Part shown: piece by piece, positions 50,901 to 62,021 of the stretch
Position numbering within the stretch: position 1 is the first letter of the stretch
How the letters are laid out: every line of letters starts with the position of its first letter
Assembly (NCBI GenBank): GCA_032622095.1
Contig: CP136063.1
Span: 272,299,426-272,363,425 of the forward strand
DNA from: Siphonodentalium dalli
Lineage: Eukaryota > Mollusca > Scaphopoda > Gadilida > Siphonodentaliidae
DNA length: 64,000 nt
Direction: 5' to 3'
Notes under the pieces: model-generated
Database searches by the model: none
Seen by the model: only the letters and a program-made list of their open reading frames with translations
What the model was told of the DNA's origin: nothing
Translations under genes and position numbers: made by a program

Positions 50901-52625
50901 CAAATAAAGAGCGTCCATTGCTAGTCTTATTCCTGGTATGTTACAAATAACGAACGCTCATTGTTAGTCTTATTCCTGGTATGATACACATAAAAAGCGT
51001 TCATTGTTAGTCTACTCATTGTATGTTACTAATAAAGACCGTTCAGTGTTAGTCTTAGTCATGGTATGTTACAAATTAAGAGCGTTCATTGTTAGTATAT
51101 TCATGGTATGTTACAAATAAAGATCGTTCATTGTTAGTCATATTCCTGGTATGTTACAAATAAAGAGCGTTCAATGTTAGTCTTACTCATTGTATGTTAA
51201 AAATAAAGACCGTTCATTGTTAGTCTTAGTCATGGTATGTTAGAAATAAAGAGCTTTCCTTGTTAGTATATTCATTGTATGTTACAAATAAAGATCGTTC
51301 ATTGTTAGTCTTATTCCTGGTATGTTACACATAAAGAGCGTTCATTGTTAGTCTACTCATTGTATGTTACCAATAAAGACTGTTCATTGTTAGTCTTAGT
51401 CATGGTATGTTACAAATAAAGATCGTTCATTGTTAGTCTTATTCCTGGTATGTTACAAATAACGAACGCTCATTGTTAGTCTACTCATTGTATGTTACCA
51501 ATAAAGACTGTTCATTGTTAGTCTTAGTCATGGTATGTTACAAATAAAGAACGCTCATTGTTAGTCTTATTCCTGGTATGTTACAAATAACGAACGCTCA
51601 TTGTTAGTCTTATTCCTGGTATGATACACATAAAAAGCGTTCATTGTTAGTCTACTCATTGTATGTTACCAATAAAGACCGTTCAGTGTTAGTCTTAGTC
51701 ATGGTATGTTACAAATTAAGAGCGTTCATTGTTAGTATATTCATGGTATGTTACAAATAAAGATCGTTCATTGTTAGTCATATTCCTGGTATGTTACAAA
51801 TAAAGAGCGTTCAATGTTAGTCTTACTCATTGTATGTTAAAAATAAAGACCGTTCATTGTTAGTCTTAGTCATGGTATGTTAGAAATAAAGAGCTTTCCT
51901 TGTTAGTATATTCATTGTATGTTACAAATAAAGATCGTTCATTGTTAGTCTTATTCCTGGTATGTTACACATAAAGAGCGTTCATTGTTAGTCTACTCAT
52001 TGTATGTTACCAATAAAGACTGTTCATTGTTAGTCTTAGTCATGGTATGTTACAAATAAAGAACGCTCATTGTTAGTCTTATTCCTGGTATGTTACAAAT
52101 AACGAACTCTCATTGTTAGTCTTATTCCTGGTATGTTACTAATAAAGAGCGTTCATTGTTAGTCTAGTCCTTGTATGTTACAAATAAAGAACGCTCATTG
52201 ATAGTCTTACTCCTGGTATGTAACCAACAAAGAACGTCCATTGTTAGTCTTATTCATGGTATGTTACAAATAAAGAGCGTTCACTGTTAATATATTCCTG
52301 GTATATAACTAACAAAGAACGTCTATTGTTGGTATATTCCTGGTATGTTACAAATAAAGCGCGTTCATAGTTAGTCTTACTCATGGTATGGTACAAATAA
52401 AGAGCGTTCATTGCTAGTCTTATTCCTGGAATGTAACCAACAAAGAACGTCCATTGTTAGTCTTATTCATGGTATGTTACAAATAAAGAGCGTTCATTGC
52501 TAGTCTTATTCCTGGTATGTAACCAACAAAGAACGTCCATTGTTAGTCTTATTCATGGTATGTTACACATAAAGAGCGTTCATTGCTAGTCTTATTCCTG
52601 GTATGTTACACATAAAGAGCGTTCA

Positions 52626-53087
52626 TTGTTAGTCTATTCCTGGTATGTTACAAATAAAGAACGCTCATTGTTAGTCTATTCCTGGTAAGTTACAAATAAA
52701 GAACGCTCATTGTTAGTCTATTCCTGGTATGTTACAAATAAAGAGCGTTCATTGTTAGTCTATTCCTGGTATGTTACAAATAAAGAACGCTCATTGTTCG
52801 TCTATTCCTGGTATGTTACAAATAAAGAGGGTTCATCGTTAGTCTATTCCTGGTTTGTTACAAATAAAGAACGCTCATTGTTAGTCTATTACTGGTATGT
52901 TACAAATAATGAGCGTTCATCGTTAGTCTATTCCTGGTATGTTACAAATAAAGAACGCTCATCGTTTGTCTATTCCTGGTATGTTACAAATAAAGAACAC
53001 TCATTGTTAGTCTATTCCTGGTATGTTATAAATAAAGAGTGTTCATTGTTAGTCAATTCCTGATATATTACACATAAAGAACGCTCA
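52626..53087 (+). repeat. Run of eleven 42-bp monomers
   Basis: The unit 4 counterpart of 38904-39365, sharing ACAAATAATGAGCG near 52902. Confidence 0.85.
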
Positions 53088-56000
53088 TAGTTAGTCTTAC
53101 TCCTGGTATGTTACATATAAAGAACGCACATTGTTAGTCTTACTCCTGGTATGTTACAAATAAAGAGCGTTCATTGCTAGTCTATTCCTGTTATGTTACA
53201 AATAAAGAGCGTTCATTGTTAGACTATTCATGGTATGTTACACATAAAGAGCGTTCATTGTTAGTCTTACTCCTGGTATGTTACAAATAAAGAAAGCTCA
53301 TTGTTAGTCTATTCCTGGTATGTTATAAATAAAGAGCGTTCATTGTTAGTCTTACTCCTGGTATGTTACCAATAAAGAACGCTCATTATTGGTATATTCC
53401 TGGTATGTTACAAATAAAGAGCGTTCGATGTTAGTCCTACTCATTGTATGTTAAAAATAAAGACCGTTCATTGTTAGTCTTAGTCATGGTATATTAGAAA
53501 TAAAAAGCGCTCATTGTTAGTCTATTCCTGGTATGTTATAAATACAGAGCGTTCATTGTTAGTCTTACTCCTGGTATGTTACCAATAAAGAACGCTCATT
53601 GTTAGTCTATTCATGGTATGTTGCAAATAAAGAACGTTCATTGTTAGTATATTCCTGGTATGTTACAAATAAAGAACGCTCATTGTTAGTCTTATTCATG
53701 GTATGTAACCAACAAAGAACGTCCATTGTTAGTCTTATTCATGGTATGTTACAAATAAAGAGCGTTCACTGTTAGTCACCTCCTGGTAAATAACCAATAA
53801 TGAGCGTTCATTGTTAGTCTATTCATGGTATGTAACCAACAAAGAACGTCCATTGTTAGTCTTATTCATGGTATGTTACAAATAAAGAGCGTTCACTGTT
53901 AGTCACCTCCTGGTAAATAACCAATAATGAGCGTTCATTGTTAGTCTATTCCTGGTATGTTACAAATAAAGATCATTCATTGTTAGTCGTATTCCTGGTA
54001 TGTTACAAATAAAGAGCGTTCATTGTTAGTCTATTCCTGGTATGTTACAAATAAAGAGCGTTTATTGTTAGTCTATTCCTGGTATGTAGCCAACAAAGAA
54101 CTGTCATTGTTAGTTTTATTCCTAGTATGTTACACATTAAGAGCGTTCATTGTTAGTCTATTCATTGTTTGTTACCAATAAAGACCGTTCATTGTTAGTC
54201 TTAGTCATGTTATGTTACAAATAAAGATTGACTCTTGTTAGTATATTCATGGTATGTTACAAATAAAGATAGTTCATTGTTAGTCTTATTCCTGGTATGT
54301 TACAAATCAAGAGCGTTCATTGTTAGTCTTACACATTGTATGTTGAAAATAAAGAGCGTTCATTGTTAGTCTATTCCTGGTTTGTTACAAATAAATAACG
54401 CTCATTGTTATATAGTCTATTCTTGGTATGTTTCAAATAAAGAGCGTTCATTGTTAGTCTATTCCTGGTATGTTACAAATAAAGAGCATTCATTGTTATT
54501 CTATTCCTGGTTTGTTACAAATAACGAGCGTTCATTGCTAGTCTATTCCCGTTATGTTACAAATAAAGAGCGTTCATTGTTAGACTATTACTGGTATGTT
54601 ACACATAAAGAGCGTTCATTGTTTGTATTATTCCTGGTATGTTACAAATAAAGAACGCTCATTGTTAGTCTATTCCTGGTATGTTACAAATAAAGAACGT
54701 TCATTTTTAGTCTACCCCTGGTATGTTACAATAAAGAGCGTCATTGTTAGTCTATTCCTGGTATGTTACAAATAAAGAGAGTTCATTGTTAGTCTATTCC
54801 TGGTATGTTACAATTAAAGAGCGTTCATTGTTAGTCTATTCATGGTATGTTACAAATAAAGAACGTCCATTGTTATTCTTATTCATGGTATGTTACAAAT
54901 AAAGAGCGTTCATTGTTAGTCTTATTCCTGGTATGATACACATAAAAAGCGTTCATTGTTAGTCTACTCATTGTATGTTACCAATAAAGACCGTTCATTG
55001 TTAGTCTTAGTCATGGTATGTTACAAATTAAGAGCGTTCATTGTTAGTATATTCATGGTATGTTACAAATAAAGATCGTTCATTGTTAGTCTTATTCCTG
55101 GTATGTTACAAATAAAGAGCGTTCAATGTTTGTCTTACTCATTGTATGTTAAAAATAAAGACCGTTCATTGTTAGTCTTAGTCATGGTATGTTAGAAATT
55201 AAGAGCTTTCCTTGATAGTATATTCATTGTATGTTACAAATAAAGATCGTTCATTGTTAGTCTTATTCCTGGTATGTTACACATAAAGAGCGTTCATTGT
55301 TAGTCTACTCATTGTATGTTACCAATAAAGACTGTTCATTGTTAGTCTTAGTCATGGTATGTTACAAATAAAGAACGCTCATTGTTAGTCTTATTCCTGG
55401 TATGTTACAAATAACGAACGCTCATTGTTAGTCTTATTCCTGGTATGTTACTAATAAAGAGCGTTCATTGTTAGTCTAGTCCTTGTATGTTACAAATAAA
55501 GAACGCTCATTGATAGTCTTACTCCTGGTATGTAACCAACAAAGAACGTCCATTGTTAGTCTTATTCATGGTATGTTACAAATAAAGAGCGTTCACTGTT
55601 AATCTATTCCTGGTATATAACTAACAAAGAACGTCTATTGTTGGTATATTCCTGGTATGTTACAAATAAAGCGCCTTCATAGTTAGTCTTACTCATGGTA
55701 TGGTACAAATAAAGAGCGTTCATTGCTAGTATTATTCCTGGTATGTAACCAGCAAAGAACGTCCATTGTTAGTCTTATTCGTTGTATGCTACAAATAAGG
55801 AGCGTTTATTGCTAGTCTTAATCCTGGTATGTAACCAACAAAGAACGTCCATTGTTAGTCTTATTCATGGTATGTTAAAAATAAAGAGCGTTCATTGCTA
55901 GTCTTATTTCTGGTATGTAACCAACAAAGAACGTCAATTGTTAGTCTTATTCATTGTATGTTACAAATAAAGAGCGTTCATTGATAGTCTTATTCCTGCT

Positions 56001-57158
56001 ATGTAACCAACAAAGAACGTCCACTGTTAGTCTTACTCCTGGTATGTTACAAATAAAGAGCGTTCATTGTTAGTCTTACTCCTGGTATGTTGCAAATAAA
56101 GAGCGTTCATTGCTAGTCTTATTCCTGGATTCTAACCAACAAAGAACGTCCATTGTTAGTCTTATTCATGGTAGTTACAAATAAAGAGAGTTCATTGCTA
56201 GTCTTATTCCTGGTATGTAACCAACACAGAACGTCCATTGTTAGTCTTATTCATGGTGTGTTACAAATAAAGAGCGTTCATTGCTAGTCTTATTCCTGGT
56301 ATGTTACAAATAAATAGCGTTCATTGTTAGTCTACTCCGGGTATGTTACAAATAAAGAACGCTCATTGTTAGTCTATTCCTGGTATGTTACAAATAAAGA
56401 ACGCTCATTGTTAGTCTATTCCTGGCATGTTACAAATAAAGAGCGTTCATTGCTAGTCTTATTCCTGGTATATAACGAACAAAGAGCGTTCATTGTTAGT
56501 CTTACTCCTGGTATGTTACGAATAAATAGCGTTCATTGTTAGTCTATTCCTGGTATGTTACAAATAAAGTGCGTTTATTGCTAGTCTTATTCCTGGTAGT
56601 CTTATTCCTGGTATGTTACAAATAAAGAACGCTCATTGTTAGTCTATTCCTGGTATGTTACAAATAAAGAACGTCCATTGTTAGTCTTAATCCTGGTATG
56701 TTACAAATAAAGAACGTTCATTGCTAGTCTTATTCCTGGTATGTTACAAATAAGGAACGTCCATTGTTAGTATATTCCTGGTATGTTACAAATAAAGAGC
56801 ATTCATTGTTAGTCTTACTCCTGGTATGTTACAAATAAAGAGCGCTCATTGTTAGTCTTATTCCTGGTATGTTACAAATAAAGAGCGTTCATTGTTAGTC
56901 TTATTCCTGGTATGTTACACATAAAGAGCGTTCATTGTTAGTTTATTCCTGGTATGTTACAAATAAGGAACGCCCATTGTTAGTCTTATTCCTGGTGTGT
57001 TACAAATAAAGAGCGTTCATTGTTAGTCTTATTCCTGGTATGTTACAAATAAAGAGCGTTCATTGTTAGTTTATTCCTGGTATGTTACAAATAAGGAACG
57101 CCCATTGTTAGTCTTATTCCTGGTATGTTACAAATAGAGAGCGTTCATTGTTAGTCTA

Positions 57159-57532
57159 ATCTGCAAGGCCAGTGTCTAGTTGAAACATTCAAAAACATAT
57201 ATTCTTGAACTTTATTAACGCATGCCAAACTACTAGTGTTAGCGCTGCCACTTGACAAATTTGCTGATGGCAAAAATAATTCAAATTTGGCAAAAACAAA
57301 ATTCCCGGTGAAATTAAGCCTCTGCGTGGTCTTTCCTCCACCCGTAAAATTGACAACGTCGTGTGTGTCCTTGCGGCTGGAACGACGATAAACCCTAACA
57401 AACAAACAAACAAACATAGCAAATCCTCTTGTGATGCGCCCTTCTGATAAGGCAACCCTTCTATCGTGTTATTGTTTGATTATTGGTGTATTATGTGGTG
57501 ATAAACTAGAGATGCGAATATAATTATTAACT
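57159..57532. other. Unit-boundary island, copy 5 (374 bp)
   Basis: A full-length copy with four CAAA units and the same junctions. The next monomers carry a private change, AAAGAGAGTTCC near 57726 where copies 3 and 4 have AAAGAGCGTTCC. Confidence 0.9.
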
Positions 57533-58080
57533 ACTCATGGAATGTTACAAATAAAGAGCGTTCATTGCTAGTAGTATTCCTGGTATGTAACCAACAAAGA
57601 ACGTCCATTGTTAGTCTTATGCATTGTATGCTACAAGTAAGGAACGTTCATTGCTAGTCTTAATCCTGGTATGGAACCAACAAAGAACGTCCATTGTTAG
57701 TCTTATTCATTGTATGTTACAAATAAAGAGAGTTCCTTGCTAGTCTTATTCCTGGTATGTAATCAACAAAGAATGTCCACTGCTAGTCTTACTCCTGGTA
57801 TGCTACAAATAAAAAGCGTTCATTGTTATTCTTACTCCTGGTATGTTACAAATAAAGAGCGTCCATTGCTAGTCTTATTCCTGGAATGTAACCAACAAAG
57901 AACGTCCATTGTTAGTCTTATTCATGGTATGTTACAAATAAAGAGCGTTCATTGCTAGTCTTATTCCTGGTATGTAACCAACAAAGAACGTCCATTGTTA
58001 GTCTTATTCATGGTATGTTACACATAAAGAGCGTTCATTGCTAGTCTTATTCCTGGTATGTTACAAATAAAGAGCGTTCA
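57533..58080 (+). repeat. Alternating A/B dimer run right of island 5
   Basis: Same composition and length as the other complete runs, with the private AAAGAGAGTTCC change near 57726, followed at 58081 by pure 42-bp monomers. Confidence 0.8.
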
Positions 58081-58794
58081 TTGTTAGTCTATTCCTGGTA
58101 TGTTACAAATAAAGAACGCTCATTGTTAGTCTATTCCTGGTAAGTTACAAATAAAGAACGCTCATTGTTAGTCTATTCCTGGTATGTTACAAATAAAGAG
58201 CGTTCATTGTTAGTCTATTCCTGGTATGTTACAAATAAAGAACGCTCATTGTTCGTCTATTCCTGGTATGTTACAAATAAAGAGGGTTCATCGTTAGTCT
58301 ATTCCTGGTATGTTACAAATAAAGAGCGTTCATTGTTAGTCTATTCCTGGTATGTTACAAATAAAGAACGCTCATTGTTAGTCTATTCCTGGTAAGTTAC
58401 AAATAAAGAACGCTCATTGTTAGTCTATTCCTGGTATGTTACAAATAAAGAGCGTTCATTGTTAGTCTATTCCTGGTATGTTACAAATAAAGAACGCTCA
58501 TTGTTCGTCTATTCCTGGTATGTTACAAATAAAGAGGGTTCATCGTTAGTCTATTCCTGGTTTGTTACAAATAAAGAACGCTCATTGTTAGTCTATTACT
58601 GGTATGTTACAAATAAAGAGCGTTCATCGTTAGTCTATTCCTGGTATGTTACAAATAAAGAACGCTCATCGTTTGTCTATTCCTGGTATGTTACAAATAA
58701 AGAACACTCATTGTTAGTCTATTCCTGGTATGTTATAAATAAAGAGTGTTCATTGTTAGTCAATTCCTGATATATTACACATAAAGAACGCTCA
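58081..58794 (+). repeat. Run of seventeen 42-bp monomers
   Basis: Unit 5 copy with the 252-bp duplication. It keeps CTGGTATGTTAC where units 3 and 4 have CTGGCATGTTAC, so it branches off before those copies were amplified. Confidence 0.85.
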
Positions 58795-61559
58795 TAGTTA
58801 GTCTTACTCCTGGTATGTTACATATAAAGAACGCACATTGTTAGTCTTACTCCTGGTATGTTACATATAAAGAACGCACATTGTTAGTCTTACTCCTGAT
58901 ATGTTACAAATAAAGAGCGTTCATTGCTAGTCTATTCCTGTTATGTTACAAATAAAGAGCGTTCATTGTTAGACTATTCCTGGTTTGTTACAAATAAAGA
59001 GCGTTCATTGTTAGTCTTACTCCTGGTATGTTACAAATAAAGAAAGCTCATTGTTAGTCTATTCCTGGTATGTTATAAATAAAGAGCGTTCATTGTTAGT
59101 CTTACTCCTGGTATGTTACCAATAAAGAACGCTCATTATTGGAATATTCCTGGTATGTTACAAATAAAGAGCGTTCGATGTTAGTCCTACTCATTGTATG
59201 TTAAAAATAAAGACCGTTCATTGTTAGTCTTAGTCATGGTATGTTAGAAATAAAGAGCGCTCATTGTTAGTCTATTCCTGGTATGTTATAAATACAGAGC
59301 GTTCATTGTTAGTCTTACTCCTGGTATGTTACCAATAAAGAACGCTCATTGTTAGTCTATTCATGGTATGTTGCAAATAAAGAGCGTTCATTGTTAGTCT
59401 ATTCTTGGTATGTTACAAATAAAGAACGCTCATTGTTAGTCTTATTCCTGGTATGTTACAAATAAAGAGCGTTCATTGTTCGTCTATTCATGGTATGTAA
59501 CCAACAAAGAACGTCCATTGTTAGTCTTATTCATGGTATGTTACAAATAAAGAGCGTTCACTGTTAGTCACCTCCTGGTAAATAACCAATAATGAGCGTT
59601 CATTGTTAGTCTATTCCTGGTATGTTACAATAAAGATCATTCATTGTTAGTCGTATTCCTGGTATGTTACAAATAAAGAGCGTTCATTGTTAGTCTATTC
59701 CTGGTATGTTACAAATAAAGAGCGTTAATTGTTAGTCTATTCCTGGTATGTAGCCAACAAAGAACTTTCATTGTTAGTCTTATTCCTAGTATGTTACACA
59801 TTAAGAGCGTTCATTGTTAGTCTATTCATTGTTTGTTACCAATAAAGACCGTTCATTGTTAGTCTTAGTCATGTTATGTTAGAAATAAAGATTGTCTCTT
59901 GTTAGTATATTCATGGTATGTTACAAATAAAGATAGTTCATTGTTAGTCTTATTCCTGGTATGTTACAAATCAAGAGCGTTCATTGTTAGTCTTACACAT
60001 TGTATGTTAAAAATAAAGAGCGTTCATTGTTAGTCTATTCCTAGTTTGTTATAAATAAATAACGCTCATTGTTATATAGTCTATTCTTGGTATGTTTCAA
60101 ATAAAGAGCGTTCATTGTTAGTCTATTCCTGGTATGTTACAAATAAAGAGCATTCATTGTTATTCTATTCCTGGTATGTTACAAATAACGAGCGTTCATT
60201 GCTAGTCTATTCCCGTTATGTTACAAATAAAGAGCGTTCATTGTTAGACTATTACTGGTATGTTACACATAAAGAGCGTTCATTGTTTGTATTATTCCTG
60301 GTATGTTACAAATAAAGAACGCTCATTGTTAGTCTATTCCTGGTATGTTACAAATAAAGAACGTTCATTTTTAGTCTATCCCTGGTATGTTACAATAAAG
60401 AGCGTCATTGTTAGTCTATTCCTGGTATGTTACAAATAAAGAGCGTTCATTGTTAGTCTATTCATGGTATGTTACAAATAAAGAACGTCCATTGTTATTC
60501 TTATTCATGGTATGTTACAAATAAAGAGCGTTCATTGTTAGTCTTATTCCTGGTATGATACACATAAAAAGCGTTCATTGTTAGTCTACTCATTGTATGT
60601 TACCAATAAAGACCGTTCAGTGTTAGTCTTAGTCATGGTATGTTACAAATTAAGAGCGTTCATTGTTAGTATATTCATGGTATGTTACAAATAAAGATCG
60701 TTCATTGTTAGTCATATTCCTGGTATGTTACAAATAAAGAGCGTTCAATGTTAGTCTTACTCATTGTATGTTAAAAATAAAGACCGTTCATTGTTAGTCT
60801 TAGTCATGGTATGTTAGAAATAAAGAGCTTTCCTTGTTAGTATATTCATTGTATGTTACAAATAAAGATCGTTCATTGTTAGTCTTATTCCTGGTATGTT
60901 ACACATAAAGAGCGTTCATTGTTAGTCTACTCATTGTATGTTACCAATGAAGACTGTTCATTGTTAGTCTTAGTCATGGTATGTTACAAATAAAGAACGC
61001 TCATTGTTAGTCTTATTCCTGGTATGTTACAAATAACGAACTCTCATTGTTAGTCTTATTCCTGGTATGTTACTAATAAAGAGCGTTCATTGTTAGTCTA
61101 GTCCTTGTATGTTACAAATAAAGAACGCTCATTGATAGTCTTACTCCTGGTATGTAACCAACAAAGAACGTCCATTGTTAGTCTTATTCATGGTATGTTA
61201 CAAATAAAGAGCGTTCACTGTTAATATATTCCTGGTATATAACTAACAAAGAACGTCTATTGTTGGTATATTCCTGGTATGTTACAAATAAAGCGCGTTC
61301 ATAGTTAGTCTTACTCATGGTATGGTACAAATAAAGAGCGTTCATTGCTAGTCTTATTCCTGGAATGTAACCAACAAAGAACGTCCATTGTCAGTCTTAT
61401 TCATGGTATGTTACAAATAAAGAGCGTTCATTGCTAGTCTTATTCCTGGTATGTAACCAACAAAGAACGTCCATTGTTAGTCTTATTCATGGTATGTTAC
61501 ACATAAAGAGCGTTCATTGCTAGTCTTATTCCTGGTATGTTACAAATAAAGAGCGTTCA

Positions 61560-62021
61560 TTGTTAGTCTATTCCTGGTATGTTACAAATAAAGAACGCTC
61601 ATTGTTAGTCTATTCCTGGTAAGTTACAAATAAAGAACGCTCATTGTTAGTCTATTCCTGGTATGTTACAAATAAAGAGCGTTCATTGTTAGTCTATTCC
61701 TGGTATGTTACAAATAAAGAACGCTCATTGTTCGTCTATTCCTGGTATGTTACAAATAAAGAGGGTTCATCGTTAGTCTATTCCTGGTTTGTTACAAATA
61801 AAGAACGCTCATTGTTAGTCTATTACTGGTATGTTACAAATAAAGAGCGTTCATCGTTTGTCTATTCCTGGTATGTTACAAATAAAGAACGCCCATCGTT
61901 TGTCTATTCCTGGTATGTTACAAATAAAGAACACTCATTGTTAGTCTATTCCTGGTATGTTATAAATAAAGAGTGTTCATTGTTAGTCAATTCCTGATAT
62001 ATTACACATAAAGAACGCTCA
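61560..62021 (+). repeat. Run of eleven 42-bp monomers
   Basis: Second run of unit 5. Private changes include GAACGCCCATCG near 61888 and a TTTGTC start in two neighbouring monomers. Confidence 0.85.

Larger units (their letters stand above)
42655..57158 (+). repeat. Higher-order unit 4 (14,504 bp)
   Basis: This is the near-copy of unit 3 without the triplication and with the roughly 782-bp terminal segment that unit 3 lacks. Its layout is the island, A/B dimers to 43576, the first 3692-bp copy (43233-46924), the second (46925-50616), and then a 6.5-kb segment starting at 50617 that is also present in units 2 and 3. Runs of 42-bp monomers lie at 43577-44290, 47269-47982 and 52626-53087. Confidence 0.9.
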
